Origin: Bacteroidia bacterium
Lineage (GTDB): Bacteria; Bacteroidota; Bacteroidia; Palsa-965
Reading direction: 5' to 3'
Assembly (NCBI GenBank): GCA_023151315.1
Contig: JAKLJE010000009.1
Span: 62,001-126,000, forward strand
DNA length: 64,000 nt
The notes beneath the pieces are model-generated. The model was not told the DNA's origin. It was given only the letters and a program-made list of their open reading frames with translations, and did not search any database. Shown here in pieces: positions 52,600-61,690 of this stretch; the stretch's first letter is position 1, and each line of letters begins with the position of its first letter. A program made the position numbers and the translations under genes.

Positions 52600-53142
52600 A
52601 TGGCAAAAAAGAAAATTGCAAAAAAAGCACCAGCCAAGAAAACTGTTAAGGCTGCAAAGAAAACCGTTAAAGCCGCTGCACCACGGAAGAAAGCCGTAGC
52701 AGCTAAAACAGTTAAGAAACCAGCTGCGAAGAAAAGCACTGCGAAACCGGCTCCGGCTCCGAAAGCAAAATCCCGCGCATCAAAGCAAACGGACGAAGGC
52801 TGGATTCTAGCTCAACAGGTAGTGGAAGGCATTCTGGAGAAAAAAGGTCAGAACATAAAGGTTCTGGATTTACGCAATATCGAGAACGCTGTTTGCGACT
52901 ACTTCATTATCTGCGAAGGTAATTCCAATACACAGGTAGAGGCGATTGCGGATTCTGTTGAAGATACCGTTAAAAAGAACCTCAGTCAGCGCCCGTATCG
53001 TTCGGAAGGCTGGGAAAATGCGCTATGGATCCTCATCGACTATGTGAACGTAGTTGTTCATGTTTTCGAAAAAGAAACACGCTATTTCTACAACCTCGAA
53101 TCGCTTTGGGCGGATGCAAAGGAAATTCCGGTAAAGCAGTAA
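52600..53142 (+). CDS. rsfS: Ribosome silencing factor with histone-H1-like N-terminal tail
   Basis: A 180-residue protein. Residues from about 70 onward are a complete RsfS/Iojap domain (AQQVVEGILEKKGQNIKVLD, then NAVCDYFIICEGNSNTQVEA, WILIDYVNVVVHVFEKETR), which binds ribosomal protein uL14 and blocks subunit joining during starvation. Residues 1-65 are a low-complexity Lys/Ala/Pro tail (AKKTVKAAKKTVKAAAPRKK and similar) like histone H1 or bacterial H1-like proteins; typical RsfS has no such extension. The ATG at 52600 begins the tail; the tail's in-frame continuity with the domain shows a fusion. It precedes ftsH by 64 bp. Confidence 0.9.
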   Translation: MAKKKIAKKAPAKKTVKAAKKTVKAAAPRKKAVAAKTVKKPAAKKSTAKPAPAPKAKSRASKQTDEGWILAQQVVEGILEKKGQNIKVLDLRNIENAVCDYFIICEGNSNTQVEAIADSVEDTVKKNLSQRPYRSEGWENALWILIDYVNVVVHVFEKETRYFYNLESLWADAKEIPVKQ

Positions 53143-53206
53143 TTTGTTAAGGAATCAGAAGAACAAAATAAAGATTAACAGTAAACGACTATCCTTGAAA
53201 CTGAAT

Positions 53207-55279
53207 ATGAGTGAGATGAATAACCAGGAACAGGACCAGGAAAAAAGGATGCGTGATAGGATGTCGCGTAAACCGCAATTGCCACGTTCGCCTTCAGGCT
53301 TTATGTGGATTTATATAATTCTGATTGTAGGATTGATCGGATTCTTCGTGCCGGGAATGATGAGCGAAGTTCCGAAGATCGATTATACAGAATTCAACGC
53401 GCTTGTACGTCACCGCGCAATCAAGAAAATATATCGTGTTTCCAACGAAAACAACCGTCTGGAAATCGTGCTGTACAGCGAGAAGGACAAAGCCGGAATT
53501 ACCAAAGATTCTGCTGTGAAAGCTCTCATGGACAAGTTCTCCGCCAAAGGTTGGCGCGGACCTGTGCCTGCTGATGCATCACATCTTGTTCTTTCGAGTA
53601 CCTGGACAGAAGATATGGGCAAGCGTATTACACAAACGCAGCTCGACGCCGGATACACATCCAACGAACTTCTCGATATTGAGGAAATCAAACGCACATC
53701 AATTTCAGATCATCTGAGTTGGTTGCTCCCGATTGCAATCATGGTTATTCTTTGGATCGTGATTATGCGTCGCATGGGCGGTGGCGGCGGAAGTCAGATT
53801 TTCAATATCGGAAAATCTAAAGCGCAGCTCTTCGATAAAGACACCATGGTGAACGTTACGTTCAACGACGTTGCAGGTCTTGAAGAAGCAAAAGTTGAAA
53901 TCAAGGAAATCGTTGACTTCCTGAAGAGCCCGAAAAAATATACTGATCTCGGAGCGAAAATTCCTAAGGGCGCATTGCTCGTTGGTCCTCCGGGAACCGG
54001 TAAAACACTTCTTGCGAAAGCGGTGGCCGGTGAAGCAAAAGTTCCTTTCTTCTCGTTGTCCGGTTCTGATTTCGTTGAAATGTTTGTGGGTGTGGGTGCA
54101 TCACGCGTACGCGATCTGTTCAAACAAGCGAAAGAGAAAGCTCCTTGTATCATTTTCATTGATGAAATTGATGCTATCGGTCGTGCTCGCGGAAGAAGCA
54201 TTTCTCAAGGCGCAAACGATGAACGTGAAAACACACTCAACCAGCTCCTCACCGAGATGGATGGTTTCGGAACGAACAGCGGCGTAATTATTCTTGCGGC
54301 TACCAACCGCGCCGACATCCTTGACCGCGCATTGCTCCGTGCAGGACGTTTCGATCGCCAGATTTATGTAGATCTTCCGGATCTGAACGAACGCAAAGCA
54401 ATCTTCCAGGTTCACCTGCGTCCGTTGAAACTCGATCACGACGTGGATATGGATTTCCTCGCGCGTCAGACTCCCGGATTCTCCGGTGCTGATATAGCAA
54501 ACATCTGTAACGAAGCTGCCTTGATCGCTGCACGTCACAATAAGAAACTTGTTGGTCGTCAGGATTTCCTCGACGCTGTGGATCGTGTTATCGGCGGACT
54601 TGAAAAGAAAAACAAAATCATTTCCAAAGAGGAAAAACAAACGATTGCATTCCACGAAGCCGGTCACGCTACGGTTAGCTGGATGTTGCGCTACGCAGCT
54701 CCGCTCGTGAAAGTAACAATCGTACCGCGCGGACGCTCACTTGGTGCTGCTTGGTATCTTCCGGAAGAACGATCGTTGACAACAACGGAACAGTTCCTTG
54801 ATGAAATGTGCGCAACTCTAGGTGGTCGTGCCGCTGAAGAAGTAATCTTCGGTAAAGTTTCAACCGGCGCGTTGAGCGATCTGGAACGTGTCACCAAACA
54901 GGCTTACGCTATGGTAACGTATTACGGATTGAATCCGAAAGTCGGGAACATCAGTTATTACGATTCACAAGGCGGCGATTATACATTCTCCAAGCCTTAC
55001 AGTGAAAAGACTGCTGAGCTTATTGACAAGGAAGTACACGACATGATTGAGTCGATGTACATGAAGACGAAGCAGTTGTTGATGGAAAACAAAGACAAAC
55101 TGACTGCGCTTGCGAACAAACTCACGGAGAAGGAAGTGATCTTCAAAGAAGACCTTGAAGCGATTTTCGGAAAACGTCCATGGGACCCTGTTGAAGAACC
55201 GCAAGTGAAAAAAGAAGAGCCGGCTCAGAATCAGAATCCGACGGAACCTGTTCCGGTTGACAACAAGCCAACAGAATAA
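53207..55279 (+). CDS. ftsH: ATP-dependent zinc metalloprotease FtsH
   Basis: A 690-residue inner-membrane AAA+ protease degrading membrane and short-lived proteins. Two transmembrane helices ([18 protein letters not shown] near 35, [14 protein letters not shown] near 175) flank a periplasmic domain. Walker A is GPPGTGKT at residues 260-267, Walker [12 protein letters not shown] near 315, the second region of homology follows, and the zinc site is HEAGH at residues 483-487. The C-terminus is a Pro/Glu/Gln-rich tail. ATG 53207 is chosen over a TTG at 53144, giving a usual-length N-terminus. Confidence 0.97.
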   Translation: MSEMNNQEQDQEKRMRDRMSRKPQLPRSPSGFMWIYIILIVGLIGFFVPGMMSEVPKIDYTEFNALVRHRAIKKIYRVSNENNRLEIVLYSEKDKAGITKDSAVKALMDKFSAKGWRGPVPADASHLVLSSTWTEDMGKRITQTQLDAGYTSNELLDIEEIKRTSISDHLSWLLPIAIMVILWIVIMRRMGGGGGSQIFNIGKSKAQLFDKDTMVNVTFNDVAGLEEAKVEIKEIVDFLKSPKKYTDLGAKIPKGALLVGPPGTGKTLLAKAVAGEAKVPFFSLSGSDFVEMFVGVGASRVRDLFKQAKEKAPCIIFIDEIDAIGRARGRSISQGANDERENTLNQLLTEMDGFGTNSGVIILAATNRADILDRALLRAGRFDRQIYVDLPDLNERKAIFQVHLRPLKLDHDVDMDFLARQTPGFSGADIANICNEAALIAARHNKKLVGRQDFLDAVDRVIGGLEKKNKIISKEEKQTIAFHEAGHATVSWMLRYAAPLVKVTIVPRGRSLGAAWYLPEERSLTTTEQFLDEMCATLGGRAAEEVIFGKVSTGALSDLERVTKQAYAMVTYYGLNPKVGNISYYDSQGGDYTFSKPYSEKTAELIDKEVHDMIESMYMKTKQLLMENKDKLTALANKLTEKEVIFKEDLEAIFGKRPWDPVEEPQVKKEEPAQNQNPTEPVPVDNKPTE

Positions 55280-55309
55280 TTTTCTGACCTGTAATTGTCA
55301 GACGTAATT

Positions 55310-55972
55310 ATGATGGAAGACAGCACCACATCGAAGGAAAAAATCCTGAAGAAGGTTCGCGCTGCGCTTATTCATAAGTCACGCATCGAGACTACGGATG
55401 CTGATTTCGACTCTAATATTTACGATACAAACAACGACCCGCTGGAACTTGTGTTTGCTCAGGCATTCACGGATGCCGGCGGGCAGTTCGTTTTCTGTGA
55501 AAACGAAACTGATTTCGTTGACAATTTCGAAGCGTTGACAATGGACGGAAGCTTCGGAAAAATCTGGTGCGGAGAAAAAGCCATTGCTGATTTGGTTCAG
55601 AAAACCGGAGTTGAGTTCACTACTGATGAGAAAGAGTTGCCTAACGTGCAGACCAGTGTAACCGGTTGCGAATTACTCGTTGCGCGTACAGGTAGCATTG
55701 CAGTGAGTTCACGAATGAATGCAGGTCGTAAATCCGGTGTGTTCATCGATTATCATGTGGTGGTTGCCAGAACATCACAACTTACATTGCATCTGCGTGA
55801 TGCTTTGAAGGAAATGAAAACGAAATATCCTGAAGGAATTCCATCGCACATTACGTTTATTACCGGACCGAGCCGTTCTGCTGACATCGAAAAAACTCTT
55901 GTTCAGGGTGCGCACGGTGCGAAAGAGATTTATCTCTTCCTGATTGACGATACAATCGGATTAAACGCGTAA
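55310..55972 (+). CDS. LUD domain (LutC/YkgG-type) protein
   Basis: A 220-residue protein of the lactate-utilization (LUD) superfamily, with a Rossmann-like core. TTSKEKILKKVRAALIHKS is the usual N-terminal helix; TGCELLVARTGSIAVSSRMN near residue 123 matches the D/E-x-x-x-A-x-x-G-S/T core and ITFITGPSRSADIEKTLVQG-AHG near residue 182 is the C-terminal family signature. No other lut gene is nearby, so a role in lactate use is not supported by context. The ATG at 55310 is chosen over a TTG at 55295. Confidence 0.88.
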   Translation: MMEDSTTSKEKILKKVRAALIHKSRIETTDADFDSNIYDTNNDPLELVFAQAFTDAGGQFVFCENETDFVDNFEALTMDGSFGKIWCGEKAIADLVQKTGVEFTTDEKELPNVQTSVTGCELLVARTGSIAVSSRMNAGRKSGVFIDYHVVVARTSQLTLHLRDALKEMKTKYPEGIPSHITFITGPSRSADIEKTLVQGAHGAKEIYLFLIDDTIGLNA

Positions 55973-55981
55973 TTTTTCGAT

Positions 55982-56962
55982 ATGAAAAAACTGACCGCAC
56001 TTCTGCTGTTGCTCAGCGGAACACTTGCCGCACAAAGCGACACATTGAGAAGCCATTATCAGCAGAATTCTGTTCGCGATTCTTCCTGCGGCAAACAGCC
56101 TTGCGTAAAAATAATTTCAGTTACCGTTTCGGGTGGCGGACAGATTTACAGAACAGGATTTCAGGACATAACACTGTTCCGTGAAGCCGCTCCTTCCTCT
56201 TCGCTCGCGTTTGCAGATTTATCGCAACATGGCAACAGTATGTTTTCCGGACTCTTCGGCAATCTGAACAGCGGAACAATGAAAGGTGTTTCGGTTAACC
56301 TTCGCTTTGGTTGTCAGAAAAAGTTCAGTGAAACACGATTCGGCATTTATCATTCCACACTGGGCGTGAGCACGCAGAATTATTTTTATTCAGATCGCAT
56401 CGCAATCGATACTACGCCCGTACCGGGCGGAACATTGGTAACGGATTCAGTCTTCAACAGCTCCTACTCTTTCGATTGGTATTCAGATGTCCTGGCAATT
56501 GAAGCCGCATGGATTGTAAGAAGTAATCCTGCACGTATAATCAGTGTTCACTCCGGATTCGGAATGTTCTTTGGAATGGCAGTGAACGGCACTATTCAGA
56601 ATTCCTTTGTAGAAAGCAGCTACCTGAGGCACAGCGGCACCGGCGACGTGAGTACAAGCTACGTTACCGATTTTACAACACATACCGATATTCAGGAACG
56701 CTTCCGTGCACCCGGATTGTTCTTCACGTCATTGAATATTCCGATCGGAATGAATATCAGATTAGGAAAACGCAATCCTTTTCTGCGCCATGTTGTGCTG
56801 CACTACGAATATCAAGGACAATTACAGATTCTTGTTCCATCGGGAATGGACGTGCAATTACGTACGGCATCCGGATTCAATGCGGGAGTTAAGTGGATGA
56901 TTCATCCTCCTAAGAATCATCACGGCGGAAAGGGTAAACATAATCACAAGCATCATGAGTAA
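55982..56962 (+). CDS. Outer-membrane beta-barrel-like protein with His-rich tail
   Basis: A 326-residue exported protein with signal peptide (MKKLTALLLLLSGTLAAQ). The mature part shows amphipathic alternating strands with aromatic caps (VNLRFGCQKKFSETRFGIYH, FGMFFGMAVNGTI, VVLHYEYQGQLQI), like a porin- or OmpA-type barrel. The last 18 residues hold nine histidines and several lysines (NHHGGKGKHNHKHHE), a possible metal-binding tail. I do not recognise a named family. The start codon of cdsA lies inside its last eight bases. Confidence 0.7.
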   Translation: MKKLTALLLLLSGTLAAQSDTLRSHYQQNSVRDSSCGKQPCVKIISVTVSGGGQIYRTGFQDITLFREAAPSSSLAFADLSQHGNSMFSGLFGNLNSGTMKGVSVNLRFGCQKKFSETRFGIYHSTLGVSTQNYFYSDRIAIDTTPVPGGTLVTDSVFNSSYSFDWYSDVLAIEAAWIVRSNPARIISVHSGFGMFFGMAVNGTIQNSFVESSYLRHSGTGDVSTSYVTDFTTHTDIQERFRAPGLFFTSLNIPIGMNIRLGKRNPFLRHVVLHYEYQGQLQILVPSGMDVQLRTASGFNAGVKWMIHPPKNHHGGKGKHNHKHHE

Positions 56963-57827
56963 TCTGACGCTGCGCCTGATCACAGGTTCTGTGTTTGTTG
57001 TTGTACTGGTAAGTGCGATATGGTTCAGCGTATGGACGATGGCCGTGTTATTTCTTGTGATTGCCGTTCTTGGGTTGCTCGAATTTTATCGTCTTGCAGA
57101 AAAAGCCAATGCACAGCCGTTGCGTATTTACGGAACAATGCTCGGTGCTATGATTGTTGCCGGAGCATTTATGCTGCGCAGAAACTTCATCACAGAAGCG
57201 ACCTTTGTGATTATCCCGGCATTCTTCCTGATTTTCTTCATTGAATTGTATCGTAAAAAGCAGAATCCGTTCACCAACATTGGTTGGAGTATTCTAGGAC
57301 TAGTTTACATCGCTCTTCCTGCGGCAATGCTGATGATTGCGTTCGTACCGAAAATGGATCACAACATCGGATGGTTTGGCGATACATGGGAAAGTCATTA
57401 CAATTGGAAACCTGTATTGGCTTTATTTGTTCTGATCTGGGTAAGTGATTCCATGGCTTACGTGTGCGGAAGGTTGTTCGGAAGAAATAAACTTTGGGAA
57501 CGCATTTCTCCCAAGAAAACGTGGGAAGGATTTATTGGCGGAACAATTTTCTGCATCGGAACCGGATTCGCATTCGGCCATTGGATGATGGACGACGGCA
57601 GTACAATGAAATATGAAATTATGTGGTCGCTGATTGCGCTTACAACCGCCGTTACAGGAATGCTGGGCGATTTGGTAGAGTCGCTTTTCAAACGCAGCAT
57701 TGATGTGAAAGACTCAGGAACACTACTTCCCGGACACGGAGGAATTCTGGACCGCTTCGATGCTCTATTTCTTTCCGTACCGTTTACATTGACCGTTTTC
57801 TGGCTGTGTGAAGCATTTCTCGCCTGA
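56955..57827 (+). CDS. cdsA: Phosphatidate cytidylyltransferase
   Basis: A 290-residue integral membrane enzyme forming CDP-diacylglycerol from phosphatidic acid and CTP, the branch point of phospholipid synthesis. About eight helices; the C-terminal family signature SLFKRSIDVKDSGTLLPGHG with the following GGILDRFDAL near residues 245-275 is complete, including the K-D pair and H-G-G. RNKLWERISPKKTWEGFIGG near 178 is the second conserved loop. It overlaps the upstream gene by 8 bases. psd is encoded nearby, so both phosphatidylserine-to-PE steps apart from pssA are represented. Confidence 0.95.
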   Translation: MSNLTLRLITGSVFVVVLVSAIWFSVWTMAVLFLVIAVLGLLEFYRLAEKANAQPLRIYGTMLGAMIVAGAFMLRRNFITEATFVIIPAFFLIFFIELYRKKQNPFTNIGWSILGLVYIALPAAMLMIAFVPKMDHNIGWFGDTWESHYNWKPVLALFVLIWVSDSMAYVCGRLFGRNKLWERISPKKTWEGFIGGTIFCIGTGFAFGHWMMDDGSTMKYEIMWSLIALTTAVTGMLGDLVESLFKRSIDVKDSGTLLPGHGGILDRFDALFLSVPFTLTVFWLCEAFLA

Positions 57828-57952
57828 ATATTGGTCGATTTTGACAAGGTATTCAACGATACTGACCGTATACCTGCCTGATTGACCACCGTATCCCGAA
57901 AAAACCCTTAATTTTACGTCCCAAATTCAGAAAGTCAACTAAAAACCAATTT

Positions 57953-59230
57953 ATGGCTACGACAGCAAAAAAGGCAGAAGAGGTTGCACACGCAAGTATG
58001 TTTGATGCAGTTCTCGCCCGCCTTGATAAAGCCGCTGAACTTTTTGGTCTTGCACCTGAAGTGGCTGAAATTCTACGTCATCCGAAGAGAGAAGTGAAAG
58101 TGAGTCTCCCGATTAAAATGGATGATGGTTCCGTTAAAGTTTTCGAAGGTTACAGAACCGTTCACTCTACACATCTCGGTCCGTCTAAAGGCGGTATCCG
58201 TTATGCAATGGACGTGAATGATGATGAAGTTCGTGCTCTCGCTGCATGGATGACCGTAAAGTGCGCTATTGCTAACCTGCCTTACGGTGGTGGCAAAGGC
58301 GGAATCAAGTGCGATCCGCGTAAAATGTCGGTTGGCGAATTGGAACGTTTGACTCGTGCTTACACACGTGCGATGTCTGATGTTTTCGGAGTGAACAAAG
58401 ACATTCCTGCTCCTGATATGGGAACCGGAAAACGTGAAATGGCATGGTTGCTCGACGAGTACAACCGAGTTCAGGGAGAAGACAGCCCGGGCGTTACAAC
58501 AGGTAAGCCTATCACACTCGGTGGATCAAAAGGTCGCGAAGCGGCTACAGGTCGCGGTGTAATGGTTGCTTCACTTGCAGCAATGAAGAAAATCGGACTC
58601 AATCACAAAACAGCAACTGCTGCTGTTCAGGGATTCGGTAACGTAGGTTCACACGCAGCACGTCTTCTCGCATCTAAGAATATTACAATCAAAGCGATTT
58701 CCGATCATACTGCAGCGTACTACAACGAAAAAGGAATTGACATTGAAGCAGCATTGAAATTTGTTGCGTCAAATGGCAACGTATTGAAAGGCTTTACCGG
58801 CGGACAAGAAATCAGCAACAACGAATTGCTTACTGCGAACGTTGATCTGCTTGTTCCTGCTGCAATTCAAGGTGTAATCACATCTGCAAACGCAGGCGAC
58901 ATCAAAGCGAAACTTATCGTTGAAGGTGCAAACGGTCCTACAGAAGCTGATGCAGATCAGATCCTCAACGACAAAGGAATTGTTGTTGTTCCTGACGTTC
59001 TTGCAAACGGCGGCGGTGTTACTGTTTCTTACTTTGAGTGGGTACAGAACCGCATGGGTCACTACTGGACAGAAGATGAAGTAAATGCTAAACATGATGC
59101 ATCAATGGCACAGGCTTTTGAGAATTGCTGGTTCAATTCACAGCAATACAAAACAAGCATGCGTATCGGTGCGTACATCACAGCATTGAAAAAGCTGGAC
59201 AAAGCGATCCGTTACAAAGGCAACTATTAA
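57953..59230 (+). CDS. Glu/Leu/Phe/Val dehydrogenase (glutamate dehydrogenase)
   Basis: A 425-residue hexameric-type glutamate dehydrogenase. LPYGGGKGGIKCDPRKMS near residue 104 holds the substrate lysines and glycine loop, PAPDMGTGKREMAWLLDEY near residue 152 is the second signature, and VQGFGNVGSHAARLL near residue 222 is the nucleotide-binding fold. It interconverts glutamate and 2-oxoglutarate; NAD or NADP preference cannot be settled by eye. The 125-bp gap upstream has TAATTTTA at 57909 with TTG at 57882, a loose promoter. It ends at a strong terminator. Confidence 0.94.
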   Translation: MATTAKKAEEVAHASMFDAVLARLDKAAELFGLAPEVAEILRHPKREVKVSLPIKMDDGSVKVFEGYRTVHSTHLGPSKGGIRYAMDVNDDEVRALAAWMTVKCAIANLPYGGGKGGIKCDPRKMSVGELERLTRAYTRAMSDVFGVNKDIPAPDMGTGKREMAWLLDEYNRVQGEDSPGVTTGKPITLGGSKGREAATGRGVMVASLAAMKKIGLNHKTATAAVQGFGNVGSHAARLLASKNITIKAISDHTAAYYNEKGIDIEAALKFVASNGNVLKGFTGGQEISNNELLTANVDLLVPAAIQGVITSANAGDIKAKLIVEGANGPTEADADQILNDKGIVVVPDVLANGGGVTVSYFEWVQNRMGHYWTEDEVNAKHDASMAQAFENCWFNSQQYKTSMRIGAYITALKKLDKAIRYKGNY

Positions 59231-59247
59231 TCTTTAGAACGCTTACG

Positions 59248-59272
59248 AAAAGGTCTCTTCGGAGACCTTTTT
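59248..59272 (+). terminator. Rho-independent terminator after glutamate dehydrogenase
   Basis: AAAAGGTCTC and GAGACCTTTT, a perfect 10-bp stem with a TTCG tetraloop, followed by TTCATTT. It lies 18 bp after the dehydrogenase stop and 6 bp before the next ATG. Confidence 0.85.
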
Positions 59273-59277
59273 CATTT

Positions 59278-59754
59278 ATGAAAACGTTGATTTCAAATTG
59301 CCTTGCGCTATTTATTGTGTTGCTGATTTCCTGTCGGAATGAATCCGAAAAGAAGCACGTATTTGAACTTGTGATTCAGAGCGAAGCTTATCATCTGCCG
59401 AAAATGACACGGTATTATGTTACACAGGATTCTCTGAAAATTTACACAATGAATACATCGACTCTCGAGCGAGATTCAGCAATTCTGCGTGTTGCTTTAA
59501 TCGAAGACAGTCTCGAATTAATTTACCTACTGAATCCGAAATCCTATTCCTGCAATGAGCAACACGGACTTGAAGATTCGGATGTGCAATTTGTTCGCAA
59601 CGATACGGCGTATAAAGTAAATCCGGGTGTCAACCATCCCAAAGAACTCGACATTGCTGTCCGGATTATAAATGCGCATGTTCCACACAAATTCCGTCTG
59701 AAGTTTGAAGATCTTCAACCGGCAATATTTCAAAAAGATGATCACAGCATGTAG
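59278..59754 (+). CDS. Small lipoprotein, function unknown
   Basis: A 158-residue protein with a lipoprotein signal peptide: MKTLISNCLALFIVLLISC, where the cysteine at residue 19 fits the lipobox. The mature protein is a single small alpha/beta domain with paired strands (HVFELVIQSEAY, SLKIYTMNTSTLERDSAILRV, LEDSDVQFVRNDTAYKV). I do not recognise a family. The ATG at 59278 is preferred to a start inside the dehydrogenase because of the clear lipobox. A 10-bp inverted repeat follows 20 bp after the stop. Confidence 0.78.
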   Translation: MKTLISNCLALFIVLLISCRNESEKKHVFELVIQSEAYHLPKMTRYYVTQDSLKIYTMNTSTLERDSAILRVALIEDSLELIYLLNPKSYSCNEQHGLEDSDVQFVRNDTAYKVNPGVNHPKELDIAVRIINAHVPHKFRLKFEDLQPAIFQKDDHSM

Positions 59755-59774
59755 ATTGTCACGTATTTTGTTAA

Positions 59775-59818
59775 CGAGTGAAAAACGAATTTTCACTCGA
59801 GGGGAAATTCTATCTTTG
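59775..59818 (+). promoter_or_regulatory. Inverted repeat and promoter upstream of psd
   Basis: CGAGTGAAAA (59775-59784) and TTTTCACTCG (59790-59799) form a perfect 10-bp inverted repeat with a 5-base spacer, followed 11 bp later by TATCTTTG (59811-59818), an exact -7 element 19 bp before the psd ATG. No U-tract follows the hairpin, so an operator or leader structure is as likely as a terminator for the lipoprotein gene. Confidence 0.45.
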
Positions 59819-59837
59819 CCCAAGTAAACTACCATCC

Positions 59838-60497
59838 ATGAAATTTCACAGAGAAGGAAAACTGACTATTACACTCTGCCTGTTGTTTGTTGTGTTCGTT
59901 AACGCAGGAATGTGGCTTATCAATCCGTCAATGGGCATTGCAAACATTATTGCTTTGGTTCTGACATTGGGATTGCTATATATCATTCTTCAGTTTTTCA
60001 GAAATCCGCCACGAAATACTGTTCCGAATACAGAACACATTATCGCACCGGCTGATGGAAAAGTTGTTGTGATTGAAGAAGTGGAAGAGCCGGAATATTT
60101 CAAGGGCAAACGCATTCAGGTTTCCATCTTCATGTCGCCTTTCAATGTACACGTGAACCGTTATCCGATTGCCGGAACAGTTTCTTACGCAAAATATCAT
60201 CCCGGCCTCTATCTTGTTGCTTGGCATCCGAAATCATCTACCGATAATGAACGTACAACTACAGTTGTGAAAGATGCGCAAGGTCGCGAAGTATTATTCC
60301 GTCAGATTGCAGGTGCTTTGGCAAAGCGAATCGTTCAATATTCGAAAGTCGGAGATACAGCAGTTCAGGGCGGAGAAATGGGCTTCATCAAATTCGGTTC
60401 ACGTGTGGATGTTTATCTTCCATTAGGAACAAAGATTAATGTGAAGCTGGAAGAAGTTGTTCGCGGAGGTGAAACTCCGATTGCGCAGTTTCAATAG
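59838..60497 (+). CDS. psd: Phosphatidylserine decarboxylase proenzyme
   Basis: A 219-residue short-form decarboxylase converting phosphatidylserine to phosphatidylethanolamine. An N-terminal membrane helix (ITLCLLFVVFVNAGMWLI), the active-site region IAPADGKVVVIEEV near residue 67, MSPFNVHVNRYP near residue 97 and the self-cleavage site with the pyruvoyl-forming serine in MGFIKFGSRVDVYLP near residue 187 are all present. The ATG at 59838 is preferred to a GTG 60 bases upstream because the promoter lies between them. Confidence 0.94.
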   Translation: MKFHREGKLTITLCLLFVVFVNAGMWLINPSMGIANIIALVLTLGLLYIILQFFRNPPRNTVPNTEHIIAPADGKVVVIEEVEEPEYFKGKRIQVSIFMSPFNVHVNRYPIAGTVSYAKYHPGLYLVAWHPKSSTDNERTTTVVKDAQGREVLFRQIAGALAKRIVQYSKVGDTAVQGGEMGFIKFGSRVDVYLPLGTKINVKLEEVVRGGETPIAQFQ

Positions 60498-60538
60498 GCA
60501 ACTTGAATAAACATCTCACGTCTGTAATAAAAAAGAGC

Positions 60539-61261
60539 ATGCGATCTAACTTTCTTATTACAGTATTATTCTTTACCGGATTTCTTTCCGCACAGGAAAG
60601 CGCTTCACCTGCAGTTACAGAAAGTAAATTCAGCATCGGCATTACCGGAAGTGTGGATTATTGTCACCGCTTTATTTACGCCGGCGACACAACCGGCATT
60701 GGTTCGATTTTCAACTACTTCCGTGACATTGAAATTCCTGATTACGGTTTCAGCTCGGGAATAGCGTTGAGTTACAAAATCAATGATCATTTTTCCGTTG
60801 AAGCATTGCCGCGATACTATATGAACCGCTACCGTACAAAAGATTTAATTTTTATCGATCAAAGCGGAACACAGATTGGTGACGGTTACATTACTTACAG
60901 CAATAAATTCATCAGTGTTCCGATCGGTGTGCAGTATCATCATTCTTCTTCCCGACTGGGATTCGTTGGCGGAGCATACATGGTTCCTGAGTATGCTATG
61001 GGAATATGGTCTCGCGGACATTATAATCTGCCACCGACATACGATATTATCGATGAGCCAACGAAAGAAAATCTGCCGGAGTTAAGAAGCGTGATGGTAT
61101 CCGGAATGGTGAATGCGGGAATTGAATACCGAACCGGTAAACTGAGTTTCCAGGCGCTCCCGCAGTATAAAATCGGACTCATGAAGCAAGCTACTGATGT
61201 TCCAGTGAATCGCAGATTGTGGTCGGCAGGCCTTGAATTCCGCGTTCTTTATTCTGTTTAG
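60539..61261 (+). CDS. Outer membrane beta-barrel protein
   Basis: A 240-residue exported protein with signal peptide (MRSNFLITVLFFTGFLSAQ) and a mature OMP_b-brl-like barrel: strands such as SIGITGSVDYCHRFIYAG, SSGIALSYKINDHFSVEALP, FISVPIGVQYHHSSSRLGFVGG and the final LWSAGLEFRVLYSV ending in an aromatic-rich strand. This pattern (F/L-S-x-E-x-L-P and Y-x-P-x-x-V-x-Y) is typical of Bacteroidota porin-family proteins. The ATG at 60539 begins the signal peptide; an upstream TTG is rejected. 41 bp after psd, so maybe co-transcribed. Confidence 0.8.
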   Translation: MRSNFLITVLFFTGFLSAQESASPAVTESKFSIGITGSVDYCHRFIYAGDTTGIGSIFNYFRDIEIPDYGFSSGIALSYKINDHFSVEALPRYYMNRYRTKDLIFIDQSGTQIGDGYITYSNKFISVPIGVQYHHSSSRLGFVGGAYMVPEYAMGIWSRGHYNLPPTYDIIDEPTKENLPELRSVMVSGMVNAGIEYRTGKLSFQALPQYKIGLMKQATDVPVNRRLWSAGLEFRVLYSV

Positions 61262-61361
61262 AACAGAATTCCTCCGAAAAACTGTTAAAGATCGTCGAAA
61301 TAAAGGTTTTCGGTCTGAATGTTGTTACCTTAGTGGTATGAACATCATAACACAAAACAAT

Positions 61362-61583
61362 ATGAAAAAGTTATTTATTGCTCTTGCCCTCGTTGGGATG
61401 GTAGGAAGCGTTTCTGCGATCACAGTATCTGCAGCATCAGGAGTTGAAAAGGTTCACGTAAAAGGTGACAAGGACAAGAAGAAAAAGAAGAAGAAAAAAG
61501 AGTGCTGCTCTGCTGATTCTGCAAAAGCCGGCTGTTCGAAAGAAGGCGGCGAGAAGAAGAAGTGCTGCAACGGAGGCAAATAA
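61362..61583 (+). CDS. Small secreted Lys/Cys-rich protein
   Basis: A 73-residue exported peptide: signal sequence MKKLFIALALVGMVGSVSA, then a short Val/Ala stretch, a run of eight lysines, and a tail with five cysteines in CC and C motifs (KECCSADSAK, AGCSKEGG, KKKCCNGGK). The double-Cys motifs could bind a metal or form disulphides; no enzyme motif. The start at 61362 is set by the signal peptide; a TACCTTAG at 61326 may be part of its promoter. It ends before a strong terminator, so it is a single-gene unit. Confidence 0.75.
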   Translation: MKKLFIALALVGMVGSVSAITVSAASGVEKVHVKGDKDKKKKKKKKECCSADSAKAGCSKEGGEKKKCCNGGK

Positions 61584-61603
61584 TCTCCAATCGTATTTTT
61601 CAA

Positions 61604-61633
61604 TGAAAATCCCGTCTTTTGGCGGGATTTTCA
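61604..61633 (+). terminator. Rho-independent terminator of the Lys/Cys-rich gene
   Basis: TGAAAATCCCG (61604-61614) and CGGGATTTTCA (61623-61633) form a perfect 11-bp stem around an 8-base loop, 20 bp after the stop of the small gene. The A/T-rich outer arm stands in for a U-tract. Confidence 0.7.
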
Positions 61634-61690
61634 CGTTTATGGATTTGTCTGCGTTTTGTCATATTTTCGTACAAGCAAAAACCGCTACAC

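Noticed and set aside
54101-54667. 188-codon open frame antisense to ftsH
   Set aside because: It lies opposite the AAA+ core, where codon bias leaves few stops on the other strand; there is no start context or homology.
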